Origin: Buchananella sp. 14KM1171
Lineage (GTDB): Bacteria; Actinomycetota; Actinomycetes; Actinomycetales; Actinomycetaceae
Direction: 5' to 3'
DNA length: 64,000 nucleotides
Assembly: GCF_041380365.1 (NCBI RefSeq)
Contig: NZ_CP159981.1
Coordinates: 744,001 to 808,000, forward strand
Shown here: one piece after another, positions 25,638 through 34,372 of the stretch
How positions within the stretch are numbered: the first letter of the stretch is position 1
Layout of the letters: each line of letters begins with the position of its first letter
Notes under the pieces: generated by a model
What the model was told of the DNA's origin: nothing
Seen by the model: the letters and a program-made list of their open reading frames with translations, nothing else
The model's database searches: none
Translations under genes and position numbers: made by a program

Positions 25638-27520
25638 GCTCCCCTGCCCTGGTGGAGGCGGCCAGCCTGCAGGTGCGCTATCACGCCCGCAAGGAGTGGG
25701 TGCCGCGCCACCCCCAGAGCCTGGAGTTGCAGCCGGGACGCACCACGCTCCTGGTGGGCCCCAGCGGCTGCGGCAAGTCCACCCTCACGTTGACGCTCAA
25801 CGGCCTGGTTCCCCACTCGGTTCCCTCCGACTACCGGGGCTCCGTGCTGGTGGCCGGCGCCGAGGTGGCTGACGCCCCGCTCTCGGAGCTGGCGGCCCGC
25901 ACCGCCATGGTGATGCAGGACCCGGATACCCAGATCGTCACCGACAGCGTGTGGGGCGAGGTCTGCTACGCCCTGCAAAACGTGCGGCTACCGCGTGAGG
26001 AGATCGTCGAACGGGCCAAGGCGGCGCTCGACGCCCTGGACCTGACCCACCTGGCCACCACGGACCCGTGGCTGCTCTCCGGCGGGCAGCGTCAGCGGGT
26101 CTTGCTTGCCGCCGCCCTGGCGCAGCGGCCCCAGCTGCTGGTGCTGGACGAGCCCACCGCGAACCTTGACCCCGCCGCCGCCCAGCAGTTCTACGCCCAC
26201 CTGCCGGCCCTGAAGGAGGCGGGTACCGCGATCCTGATCGTGGAGCACAACCTGGACCACCTGATCGGAGCCGTGGACCAGGTGATCGCCCTGGCCAAGA
26301 ACGGACAGGTGCTGGCCACCGGCACCCCGGCCCAGGTCTTTGGCGCCCACGCCGCCCTGCTGGAGGAGGCCGGGATTCGCCTGCCCACCGCCACCCGCGT
26401 CGGCCTGCGCCTTGGCATTACCCCCCTGCCGCTCACATTGGCCGACGTCGCCGCCCCACCCTCCGCCCAGCAGCCGCCCCTCGAGGAGGGCAGTACGGGC
26501 GGGGCCGCCCCGCTGCAGGCAGGGGCGAAGGTGACGGCCCGCGCAACGTCGTCCACCCCACAACTGGCCGCACCAGCGGCTGGCGGCGTCGAGCCGAAGG
26601 TGGGCGCAACGTCGTCCACGCCGGGGGTGGCGACGGTGGAGGCGCGCGGCCTGTCGGTCACGTTGGGCGGCGCGGCCGTGCTGGCAGACGTGGACTTTGC
26701 CGCCTACCCCGGCGAAATCCTGGCGGTGCTCGGGGTCAACGGCTCCGGCAAGTCCACGCTGCTGCGCGCGCTGGTGGGACTGCAGCGCTTCCAGGCGGAG
26801 TCCTTCGCGTTCGAGGGCAGGCCGATCCGCCGCCCGCGCGTCCACCCCCTGGCCACCCTGGTCACCCAGAACCCGGAGCACCAGTTCGTGCGCCACACGG
26901 TGCGCGCCGAGCTCGCCCACAGCCTGCGCCTGGCCCGCCGCCCGGAGGCGGAGATCGAGGAGCGCGTGGCAGCGCTCATGGCGGAGTTCGGGCTGGTCGA
27001 GCTCGCGGAAGTCCACCCGTTCACGCTCTCCGGCGGGGAGAAGCGCAGGCTGTCGGTCGCGGCCGCGCTGGCCCTGCCCCGCAAGGTGCTCTACCTGGAC
27101 GAGCCCACCTTCGGGCAGGACGCCCGCAACGCCGAACGCCTCATGGCGCACATGCGCACGCTGGCGAACCAGGGCACCGCCGTGGTGCTGGCCAGCCACG
27201 ACCTGGAACTGGTGGCCCAACACTCAGACCGCGTCCTGCTACTGCGCGACGGGCGGGTGGCCGCAACCGGTCAAACCCGCCAGGTCCTCACCGACACCGC
27301 CACGCTGGCGTCCGCCGGGCTGCCTGCGACGGAGCTGACCCGGGTGGGGGCCGCGCTGCGAGCTGGCGGGCTGCTTGGGGGCGAGCACGGCGGCGATAGC
27401 GCCTGGCTGACCTGGCGCGACGTGCCGGCGCGGGCGGGCTCCCCCGCGCACGAGCGCGCGCGGGCGCAAGCGGCCGAGCCCGAACAGGGACGCGTGCCGG
27501 CGCGGGAGGGATGCAAGTGA
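25634..27520 (+). CDS. Fused double ECF transporter ATPase (EcfA1-EcfA2)
   Basis: A 628-residue protein carrying both ECF ATPase domains. Domain 1 (about 5-260) has Walker A GPSGCGKST, signature LLSGGQRQR and Walker B LLVLDEPTANLDP. Domain 2 (about 335-570) has GVNGSGKST, TLSGGEKRR and VLYLDEPTFGQD. They power an ECF importer with the flanking S and T components. The linker (about residues 275-335) is Ala/Pro/Ser-rich and holds two in-frame inverse copies of the dispersed element, each read as ATSSTP. The start is GTG at 25634, overlapping the preceding stop; the C-terminus overlaps the EcfT start in the same way. Substrate as for the S-component. Confidence 0.92.
   Translation: MSSPALVEAASLQVRYHARKEWVPRHPQSLELQPGRTTLLVGPSGCGKSTLTLTLNGLVPHSVPSDYRGSVLVAGAEVADAPLSELAARTAMVMQDPDTQIVTDSVWGEVCYALQNVRLPREEIVERAKAALDALDLTHLATTDPWLLSGGQRQRVLLAAALAQRPQLLVLDEPTANLDPAAAQQFYAHLPALKEAGTAILIVEHNLDHLIGAVDQVIALAKNGQVLATGTPAQVFGAHAALLEEAGIRLPTATRVGLRLGITPLPLTLADVAAPPSAQQPPLEEGSTGGAAPLQAGAKVTARATSSTPQLAAPAAGGVEPKVGATSSTPGVATVEARGLSVTLGGAAVLADVDFAAYPGEILAVLGVNGSGKSTLLRALVGLQRFQAESFAFEGRPIRRPRVHPLATLVTQNPEHQFVRHTVRAELAHSLRLARRPEAEIEERVAALMAEFGLVELAEVHPFTLSGGEKRRLSVAAALALPRKVLYLDEPTFGQDARNAERLMAHMRTLANQGTAVVLASHDLELVAQHSDRVLLLRDGRVAATGQTRQVLTDTATLASAGLPATELTRVGAALRAGGLLGGEHGGDSAWLTWRDVPARAGSPAHERARAQAAEPEQGRVPAREGCK
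26536..26555 (-). repeat. Dispersed 20-bp element, copy 4 (in EcfA linker)
   Basis: The minus strand reads TGGACGACGTTGCGCGGGCC. On the coding strand it gives the linker peptide ARATSSTP between the two ATPase domains. Confidence 0.6.
26602..26618 (-). repeat. Dispersed 20-bp element, copy 5 (in EcfA linker)
   Basis: The minus strand reads TGGACGACGTTGCGCCC, 63 bp from copy 4 and in the same reading frame (peptide GATSSTP). Confidence 0.6.
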
Positions 27521-28380
27521 ACGCGCAGGTGACGCTTCCGAACCGGACTGCGGCGGCCCCAACGCTGCCGCTGCAGCTCCCGCCGCCACCCGAACGGCCG
27601 CCCGCACTGGCCGGTCGCCTCGACTTCAACCCGCTCTCGCCGTTCGTGGCGATCATGCCACTGACCGTGGTGTCAGCCTCCAGCCTGAACCTGCGCATCC
27701 CGGCCGTCATCGCCGCGTTGGCCGCACTGGCCGCGCTCGCCGTGCAGCCCAAGCGGGCGGCGGTGATCGTGCCGATCGTCGCAGCGGCCTGCGCCGTGCT
27801 CACCCTGGGCCTGGCCGTCGCCGTGGACCCCACGGCCGGCAAAACCACCCCGGTGGACCTCGGCTTCCTGCACCTGACCGAGGGGCAACTCCACACGGGC
27901 GCCCAACTGGGGCTGCGCCTAGCCGCAGTGATCTACCTGGTCATCACCACCGGCCTGCTGGCCGCCCCCAGCCAGATCGTCATCGCCAGCGTCAACCACC
28001 TGCGCGTGCCGCTGCGCATCGCCGGCGCCGCCCTGGCGGCCCTCAGCTTCGTCAAGGTGCTGCGCAGCCAGCACCGCGCGATCAGGCAGGCCCACCTGCT
28101 GCGCGGCTCCAAGCTGGACGTGCCCGTGCTTGGACCCCTGGCCCGCTGGTTCGGCTCCGCCCCGGCGCTCGTGGCGGCGGCCGTCCGCCACGCCGAGCGG
28201 GTCTCCATGTCCATGGACGCCCGCTCCTTCGGGGCCCATCCCAGGCGCACCGAGTTCTACACCCCGGTCTGGCGAATCCGGGACACGCTGCTGGTCGTCC
28301 TGCTCTGGGCGGCCGGGGCGGTGGCCATCCGCCTGGCCTGGAACCACGGCTTCACCCTATTCCCCGAGCTCTCCCGATAG
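27517..28380 (+). CDS. ECF transporter T component
   Basis: A 287-residue membrane coupling protein (EcfT/CbiQ family) joining the S-component to the ATPase. After a Pro-rich N-terminus there are about six hydrophobic segments. The cytoplasmic coupling helices carry the two Arg-Gly-type motifs, RQAHLLRGSKLD (about 195) and SMSMDARSFGAHPRR (about 235). GTG at 27517 is preferred to the ATG at 27511 because GGAGGG then lies 7 nt away and the GTGA overlap repeats the junction seen between the two preceding genes. A 7-bp gap with AGGAGA leads to the ABC genes, so all five genes are one operon. Confidence 0.88.
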   Translation: MNAQVTLPNRTAAAPTLPLQLPPPPERPPALAGRLDFNPLSPFVAIMPLTVVSASSLNLRIPAVIAALAALAALAVQPKRAAVIVPIVAAACAVLTLGLAVAVDPTAGKTTPVDLGFLHLTEGQLHTGAQLGLRLAAVIYLVITTGLLAAPSQIVIASVNHLRVPLRIAGAALAALSFVKVLRSQHRAIRQAHLLRGSKLDVPVLGPLARWFGSAPALVAAAVRHAERVSMSMDARSFGAHPRRTEFYTPVWRIRDTLLVVLLWAAGAVAIRLAWNHGFTLFPELSR

Positions 28381-28387
28381 GAGACCC

Positions 28388-30373
28388 ATGGCAACCGAAC
28401 CAACAGTGCCCACGGCGCCCGGCGCGGCGGCGGACGCGGAGGTGACGCAGGTAGAAAGGCCCACGCCGGCTGGCGGGGCGGCGGAGCTTGCGCAGCCCAC
28501 CGCGCCCGGCGGGGCGGCCGGCGGAGCGTCGTACAAAACAGGTGAGCAGGCAGCCGGCCACGGCGACCAAGGCGACCAGGCAGCCGGCCACGGCGACCAA
28601 GGCGACCAGGCAGCCGGCCACGGCGACGGGAAGCCGGACGGCAAACCGAAGGGCGCCCTCCAGGATCTGCTGGAGCCAGTGCGCAAGCAGATGGGCCTGT
28701 CCATGGCGCTCGGCTTCCTCGCCGCAGCGTTCGGGCTGGTGCCCGTCGTGGCGCTGACCTACCTGGCGGAGCGGGCCGTGGCCGGTACCGCCACCCCCAC
28801 CGTGGCGTGGACTGCCCTGGCGCTCACCGCAGCCGGCTTCATCCTGTCCCACCTGCTCCACGGCGGCGCCACCGGCTTCGTGCACAGGGTAGAAAGCGCC
28901 TACCGGCACCAGCTGCGCTCGCGCATCCTGCGCCACCTGGCCCGCCTGCCCCTCGGGTGGCACAACGAGGAATCCTCCGGGCGGATGCGCACCCTCGTCA
29001 CCGAGGACGTCACCCGCATCCACACGATCATCGCCCACTTCGGCCCCGACCTGGGCCTGGGCATCGGCACCCCGCTGCTGGGGCTCGCCTTCCTGTTCAC
29101 CCGCTCCTGGCTGTTCGCCGTCATCCTGCTGATCTGGGAGGCGCTGGTCGTACTGGGCTACTTCCTGCTCAGCCGGGCCAGCCGCTCCACCCTGGCGGAG
29201 GAGTACATGGACGCGGAGAAGAACCTGACGGCCGCCACCGTGGAACTCAGCGACGGCATCGCCACCGTCAAGGCCTTCGGCCGCACCCAGGCCGAATACT
29301 CGCGCTTCGAGGCCGCCGTAGACCGCTACACCGGGCTCGCCTACGAGTACATGAAGAGCCTGGGCACCGCCACCGCCGTCTTCTCCGCGTTCCTGGCCCC
29401 CGCCGCCCTCCTGCTGCCCGTCGCCGTGGCCGGCTTCTTCCTGGCCCGCGGCGGGCTGATCGAACCCGTCACCATCCTGCCCTTCGCGCTCGTGGGAATC
29501 AGCCTGACCACCGGGTTGAACAACATGGTGATGGTGGCCCACATGCTGTGGCAGGGCCGCGACTCCGCCGAGCGCATCCACGCCCTGCTCCAGCTGCCCC
29601 AGCTGCCCGAGCCCACCTCCCCCCAGGCCATCGCGCGCACCCGCGACGGCGTGGCCCTGGACTTCGAGCACGTCTGCTTCCGCTACGAGGCCGATGGCGT
29701 GCTTGCGCTGGACGACGTTACCGCCCACCTGCCCGCCGGGAGCGTGACCGCCGTGGTGGGCCCGTCCGGGTCCGGCAAGTCGACGCTGGTGCGCCTCCTT
29801 GCCCGCTTCTGGGACGTGAGCGACGGGGCGGTGAAGGTGGGTGGCGTGGACGTGCGCGACGCCGCCACCACCGACCTGCTTTCCACCATGGGGGTGGTGC
29901 TGCAGGAGGGCGGGATCCTGCACGACACCGTGGAGGCGAACATCGCCCTGGCCCGGCCCGGTGCGAGCCGGGCGGAGATCGAGCAGGCGGCCCGCATGGC
30001 CCTGATCCACGACCGCATCTGCGAGCTGGCAGATGGATACAACACGGTGCTCGGGGACGAGGGCGGTCATCTTTCGGGCGGGGAGCGCCAGCGCATCGCC
30101 CTGGCGCGGATCTTCCTGGCCGATTCCCCCGTGATCCTCTTGGACGAGGCCACCGCTCAGGCCGACCCGCACTCGGAGCGCCTGATCCAGGAGGCCCTGG
30201 CCCGGCTGGCCCAGGGCCGCACCGTGGTGGTGATCGCCCACCGGCTATCCACCATCCGGGACGTCGATCAGATCCTGGTGTTGGACGGCGGGCGCCTGGT
30301 TGAGCAGGGCACCCACGCCGAGCTCGCGAGCGCGGGCGGCACCTACCAGCAGATGTGGGAGGCACAGCAGTGA
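28388..30373 (+). CDS. ABC transporter, fused membrane-ATPase, IrtA/YbtP-like
   Basis: A 661-residue half-transporter of the exporter fold. The first ~90 residues are low complexity with an AAGHGDQGDQ repeat; mycobacterial IrtA instead has a siderophore-reductase domain there. Six transmembrane helices (about 100-385) precede an intact ATPase domain (Walker A GPSGSGKST, LSGGERQR, Walker B VILLDEAT, switch IAHRLST). It should pair with the next gene product. IrtAB and YbtPQ are exporter-fold proteins that import ferric siderophores; the iron box and ECF genes support the same role here, but this is inferred. AGGAGA precedes the ATG at 28388. Confidence 0.85.
   Translation: MATEPTVPTAPGAAADAEVTQVERPTPAGGAAELAQPTAPGGAAGGASYKTGEQAAGHGDQGDQAAGHGDQGDQAAGHGDGKPDGKPKGALQDLLEPVRKQMGLSMALGFLAAAFGLVPVVALTYLAERAVAGTATPTVAWTALALTAAGFILSHLLHGGATGFVHRVESAYRHQLRSRILRHLARLPLGWHNEESSGRMRTLVTEDVTRIHTIIAHFGPDLGLGIGTPLLGLAFLFTRSWLFAVILLIWEALVVLGYFLLSRASRSTLAEEYMDAEKNLTAATVELSDGIATVKAFGRTQAEYSRFEAAVDRYTGLAYEYMKSLGTATAVFSAFLAPAALLLPVAVAGFFLARGGLIEPVTILPFALVGISLTTGLNNMVMVAHMLWQGRDSAERIHALLQLPQLPEPTSPQAIARTRDGVALDFEHVCFRYEADGVLALDDVTAHLPAGSVTAVVGPSGSGKSTLVRLLARFWDVSDGAVKVGGVDVRDAATTDLLSTMGVVLQEGGILHDTVEANIALARPGASRAEIEQAARMALIHDRICELADGYNTVLGDEGGHLSGGERQRIALARIFLADSPVILLDEATAQADPHSERLIQEALARLAQGRTVVVIAHRLSTIRDVDQILVLDGGRLVEQGTHAELASAGGTYQQMWEAQQ
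28551..28630 (+). repeat. 30-bp tandem repeat in the ABC N-terminal tail
   Basis: Two full and one partial copies of a 30-bp unit beginning CAGCCGGCCACGGCGACCAA encode the AAGHGDQGDQ tail of the first ABC protein. Confidence 0.95.
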
Positions 30374-32133
30374 TTAAGCGACTTCTTTCCCTTCTGGAAG
30401 ACCCGGCCGGTTTCCGGTTGATGCTGTGGGCGCACGCGGTGGCGGGCTTCTTCCAGGGGATCAGCCTGGCCTTCCTGGTGCCGTTCCTGCGGCACGTGCT
30501 GCGCGGGGACTTCTCCGCGCCCGCGTGGTGGTGGCTGGGCGTGATCGTGGCCTGCGCCCTGATCTCGCTGGGCTTCAGTTCGTGGGCGTTCATCCGGGCG
30601 TTCGCCGTGTCCTCTTACGACGTGTGCGGCACCCTGGTGCGCAAGGTGGGCGAGCGCATCCGCGTCCTGCCGCTGGGCTGGTTCGACGCCAGCACGGCGG
30701 GCCGCGTCACTACCGCCACCACCACGAGCCTGAGCCAGCTCTCCCACCTGCCCTCCATGGTGTTGCCGCAGGTGACTTCCATGACCGCGAGCGCGGTGGC
30801 AATCCTGGGTGCCACGGTGTTCTTCGACTGGCGGATCGGGGCGGCGATGGCGTTGGCACTGCCGGTGGCGTGGATTTCCTTGCGCTGGCTGGCGCGAGCC
30901 ACGCGGGCGGAGCACGAGGCCAAGGAGAAGGCGATGCACACCTTGTCCTCTCGCCTGATCGAGTTCTCCCAGCTGCAGCCGGTGCTACGGGCCACCGGCC
31001 AGTGCCAGGAGGGGTGGGGACACCTGGAGGATTCCCTGGCCGCCGATCACGTGGCCACCGACCGGGCCGGGGACGCCAAGATTCCGCCCGGTTCACTGTT
31101 CCACGCCGGGGTGCAGGGGGCGTTGCTGCTCGCCCTGGGCGTTGCCATCCACCTGCTGCTCGGGGGCCAGCTGGAGCCGGAGGTGTTCGTGGCTCTTTCG
31201 CTGATGGCTGCCCGTTTCGTGGAGCCGGTGGGCATGCTGGCCCTGTTCATCGACCCCATCAACGAGGACCAGGTGGCGTTGGACCACATCTGTTCCATCA
31301 CGGATGCGCCGACGCTGCCGGAGGCGCAGTCTCCGGCCTGGCAGGTGGCGCCGCGCTCTGTGCAGGTGGAAGTACGCGACGTGACCTTCGGTTACCAGGC
31401 GGGCAAGCCGGTGTTGCGGGACGTGAACCTGAGCCTGCCTGCGGGCACGGTCACGGCCGTGGTGGGACCCTCCGGGTCCGGCAAGTCCACGCTGGCCCGC
31501 CTGGTGGCCCGCTTCTGGGATGTGGAGGCGGGCAGCGTGCTGGTGGACGGGGTGGACGTGCGCGACGTTCCCACCGACCAGCTGATGGAGCTTACCTCGA
31601 TGGTGTTCCAGGACGTCTACCTGTTCGACACGACGATCGAGGAGAACGTGCGCATCGGCCGCCACGACGCCAGCCTCGAGGACGTGCACCGGGCCGCCGA
31701 GCGCGCCGGCCTGACCGAGGTGGTGGAGCGGCTACCGCAGGGCTGGCAGACCCGCGTGGGTGAGGGAGGTAAGTCCCTCTCCGGTGGTGAGCGCCAGCGG
31801 GTGGCCCTGGCCCGCGCCTTCCTGAAGGACGCGCCGATCCTGCTGCTGGACGAGGTGACGAGCGCGCTGGACGGCGTGAACGAGGCCGCCGTGACGGCGG
31901 CGCTGGAGGACCTCTCGCGGGGCCGGACGGTGCTTGTGATCGCCCACCGCCTGTCCACGATCCGCAGCGCGGATCGGATCGCGGTGATCGCCGACGGGAC
32001 GGTGGAGGCGGTGGGGACGCACGACGAGCTCTACGCGGCGGGCGGCACCTACCGGCAGTTCTGGGACGACCAGAGCGCGGTGTCCAGGTGGCGTCTCCCC
32101 CACGGCGGCGGCGTGCCGGGCGGCGAGAGCTAG
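30370..32133 (+). CDS. ABC transporter, fused membrane-ATPase, IrtB/YbtQ-like
   Basis: A 587-residue partner half-transporter. Six transmembrane helices (about 15-300) are followed by an ATPase domain with Walker A GPSGSGKST, signature SLSGGERQR, Walker B ILLLDEVTSALD and switch IAHRLST, so both ATP sites of the heterodimer should be active. The start is GTG at 30370, overlapping the previous stop (GTGA) with GGGAGG 7 nt upstream; this is the third such junction in the operon. It is the last gene; 116 bp separate it from the L,D-transpeptidase gene. The ferric-siderophore import role is inferred from context. Confidence 0.85.
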   Translation: MIKRLLSLLEDPAGFRLMLWAHAVAGFFQGISLAFLVPFLRHVLRGDFSAPAWWWLGVIVACALISLGFSSWAFIRAFAVSSYDVCGTLVRKVGERIRVLPLGWFDASTAGRVTTATTTSLSQLSHLPSMVLPQVTSMTASAVAILGATVFFDWRIGAAMALALPVAWISLRWLARATRAEHEAKEKAMHTLSSRLIEFSQLQPVLRATGQCQEGWGHLEDSLAADHVATDRAGDAKIPPGSLFHAGVQGALLLALGVAIHLLLGGQLEPEVFVALSLMAARFVEPVGMLALFIDPINEDQVALDHICSITDAPTLPEAQSPAWQVAPRSVQVEVRDVTFGYQAGKPVLRDVNLSLPAGTVTAVVGPSGSGKSTLARLVARFWDVEAGSVLVDGVDVRDVPTDQLMELTSMVFQDVYLFDTTIEENVRIGRHDASLEDVHRAAERAGLTEVVERLPQGWQTRVGEGGKSLSGGERQRVALARAFLKDAPILLLDEVTSALDGVNEAAVTAALEDLSRGRTVLVIAHRLSTIRSADRIAVIADGTVEAVGTHDELYAAGGTYRQFWDDQSAVSRWRLPHGGGVPGGES

Positions 32134-32249
32134 TCCCGGAGCGCCGCCCAGTAAAGGCGGGAATGGCTTGAAACGTACGCAGCCTCACACGCCGCGAATA
32201 GATCACAGAACGGGAAATAGCCTGGGGCGCTCACTAGCATTGGGGAGCG

Positions 32250-33671
32250 ATGAGCAAGAACACGAAGTTGAAGTGGGTCATTGGCTCCGCGGCGGGCCTG
32301 GCTCTCCTGGCAACGGGCGCCGCCACCGGCTACGCCCTCTACTACGCCGATCGGGCGCTTCCCAACACCACCGTGGCAGGTCAGCCTGTCGCGGGCATGG
32401 GACGCGGCGAGATCGTGGCGTTGGTGGAGCGCATGGCCGGTCAGACCGAGGTGACGAGCGTGGTCAACGGGCAGGCGTCCGTGGCCAGCCTGGCCGACCT
32501 GGGCGTGAGCGTGGACGCACGCGCCACTGCGGACGCCGCGCTGGCGCCGTCTGACTCGGTGATCGACCGTTTCACCGCCCTGTTCTCCAGCAACAACGTT
32601 GTTCCGCGCGCCACCCGGGACCAGGGGGTGCTGGATGCGTATTCGGCGAACCTGGCCCGCGCGGCCGGGCCCGTGGTGAAGGATGCCGAGGTGAAGCTGG
32701 AGGGCACGTCGTTCGTGGCCGTGCCGGGCGAGGTGGGCACCCAGGTGGACCTGACCGCCCTGGCGGCCACCGTCGATTCGGCCATCAACACGCTGTCCAA
32801 GCAGTCCGTTGATCTGCCCGTTTCCCAGGTGGAGCCGAGCTTTACCACGGCTAACGCGGAGGCTGCCGCGCAGGCGGCCAACGACATGGTGGCGCTGAAG
32901 GTCTCCATCACTGACGGCATCGACGACTTCAGTCCCTCCCTGGAGGACAAGGTCAAGTGGGTCTCCTTCAAGGACGCTGCCGGCCAGCAGAGCGCACCCA
33001 CGCTGGACCCTGCCAAGGTGGGCGCGTGGGTGAACGAGCTGGCCAAGACCACCAACGTTGAGCCCACCCCGGGGATCAGCAACGTGGACGGCTCCGGCCG
33101 CGTCCTGGTGGAGGCCAAGCCGGGCAAGAAGGGCTTCGCGGTCAACAACGCTGAGGCCGTCGCCAAGGAGCTCACTGCGGCCCTGACCGCCGGGCGCGAC
33201 TACGAGGGCGACTTCGACTACGACGAGGTGGCTCCTCCCACCGAGACCCGCCCGGCCCTGGCCGGCTACGAGAACTACGCCTACCCCGCCGCCGCGGGCG
33301 AGAAGTGGGTGGACGTGGACCTGACCCGCAACACGCTGACCGCCTACGAGGGGCAGTCCGTGGCGCACGGCCCGATCGCCATCAACCACGGCGCGCCCGG
33401 TAACGAGACGGTCACCGGTACCTACCACGTCTACTTGAAGTACAACAAGCAGGACATGGGCTGCACCCCGGACTGGCCCTACTGCGCCAAGGACGTGCCG
33501 TGGGTGGTCTACTTCCACGGTTCCTACGCGATCCACGGCGCGCCGTGGGTGGATGAGTTCGGGCGCGGCTCCGTGGGCGGCTCGCACGGTTGCGTGAACC
33601 TGCCTGTGCCGGAGGCGCAGTGGGTGCACTCGTGGACCGAGCTGGGCACCCCGGTGGTCTCGCACTACTGA
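32250..33671 (+). CDS. L,D-transpeptidase (YkuD) with tandem peptidoglycan-binding-like domains
   Basis: A 473-residue membrane-anchored cell-wall enzyme. The N-terminal helix (about 10-31, WVIGSAAGLALLATGAATGY) is an uncleaved anchor or signal. Two repeated extracellular domains of the PG_binding_4/VanW-associated type cover about 35-310. The YkuD catalytic domain (about 345-473) has HGSYAIHGAPW and SHGCVNLP with the predicted nucleophile Cys448 and His446. It should form 3-3 peptide cross-links or attach proteins to peptidoglycan. GGGGAGCG precedes the ATG. It has its own promoter region (TTGAAA near 32170) and a strong terminator, so it is monocistronic. Confidence 0.93.
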   Translation: MSKNTKLKWVIGSAAGLALLATGAATGYALYYADRALPNTTVAGQPVAGMGRGEIVALVERMAGQTEVTSVVNGQASVASLADLGVSVDARATADAALAPSDSVIDRFTALFSSNNVVPRATRDQGVLDAYSANLARAAGPVVKDAEVKLEGTSFVAVPGEVGTQVDLTALAATVDSAINTLSKQSVDLPVSQVEPSFTTANAEAAAQAANDMVALKVSITDGIDDFSPSLEDKVKWVSFKDAAGQQSAPTLDPAKVGAWVNELAKTTNVEPTPGISNVDGSGRVLVEAKPGKKGFAVNNAEAVAKELTAALTAGRDYEGDFDYDEVAPPTETRPALAGYENYAYPAAAGEKWVDVDLTRNTLTAYEGQSVAHGPIAINHGAPGNETVTGTYHVYLKYNKQDMGCTPDWPYCAKDVPWVVYFHGSYAIHGAPWVDEFGRGSVGGSHGCVNLPVPEAQWVHSWTELGTPVVSHY

Positions 33672-33687
33672 GCATTACCAAAGCGAG

Positions 33688-33728
33688 GTTGGGGGCGCCA
33701 GGCAGAATGCCTGGCGCCCCCAACGCTT
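33688..33728 (+). terminator. Rho-independent terminator of the L,D-transpeptidase gene
   Basis: A perfect 17-bp stem (GTTGGGGGCGCCAGGCA, 33688-33704, complement 33708-33724) with a GAA loop is followed by GCTTGTTTT. It lies 16 bp past the stop and also faces the end of the convergent lipoprotein gene. Confidence 0.93.
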
Positions 33729-33740
33729 GTTTTGCAGCGC

Positions 33741-34367
33741 CTACGGCCGCAGGTTGACCTCAGCCGGCGCGGCCTCCACGACCACAAGCTTGGTGAGGTT
33801 CTGCTCGGTGCGGACGGACATCACCACGCCCACGGCCTCGTCCGTGCACGCCTGGGTGGGCTCGTCTCTCAGGTGGCCCTCGATGAGAGCCAGGCGCAGC
33901 ACCCCGTCGCCCTCCTCCACGGCCAGCCGGTTGCCGTAGCAGCCCCTGGTGCCGCTCACGCCGTGGACGCGCAGCTCGTGTTCTCCCACCACCTCCAGGG
34001 CGTACCACTGGCGCACGCTCTCGTTGTAGAGCACCTCCGTGGGCGGCGTGAGCGGGGAGTCGCGCCACGCCTCATCGCTGTGGGGGCCGTAGAACTGCCC
34101 CACCTGCAGGCCGGTGTAGTACTCCACGGGCTCCCCGTTCACATCCACCACGCTCGGGGCCGGGGACTCCGCCGTGGTGGGGGTCTTGAACGGGGTCTCG
34201 AAGGGGTGTGCTGCCGGCACGCTCTGGCTCGCCACCGGGCGCTGCCCGATCGTGGGCGGGGAGCTCTCCGCCTCGGGTTCCTGCCCCGGCTGCGAGGTGC
34301 AGGCCGCCAGCCCCAGGGCTACGAGGTAGGCGCAGCCCGCGCCCACCCACTTCTTGGTCTTCTTCAT
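33741..34367 (-). CDS. Lipoprotein of unknown function, paralogue A
   Basis: A 208-residue predicted lipoprotein. The signal MKKTKKWVGAGCAYLVALGL ends in lipobox LAAC (Cys about 22), followed by a Ser/Pro/Glu-rich stretch. The mature domain contains PSVVDVNGEPVEYYTGLQVG and SGTRGCYGNRLAVEEGD. The family is not recognised. The ATG at 34367 follows GGGGTGTGAGACAA. It lies 5 bp downstream of paralogue B, so the two are an operon. The central and C-terminal parts are close to paralogue B while the signal peptides differ. A surface sensing or inhibitor role would be a guess. Confidence 0.75.
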   Translation of the reverse strand: MKKTKKWVGAGCAYLVALGLAACTSQPGQEPEAESSPPTIGQRPVASQSVPAAHPFETPFKTPTTAESPAPSVVDVNGEPVEYYTGLQVGQFYGPHSDEAWRDSPLTPPTEVLYNESVRQWYALEVVGEHELRVHGVSGTRGCYGNRLAVEEGDGVLRLALIEGHLRDEPTQACTDEAVGVVMSVRTEQNLTKLVVVEAAPAEVNLRP

Positions 34368-34372
34368 TTGTC

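Noticed and set aside
29709-29729. TGGACGACGTTACCGCCCACC in the first IrtA-like gene as a dispersed-element copy
   Set aside because: It encodes a conserved strand of the ATPase domain (LALDDVTAHLPAG), so the match is probably chance.
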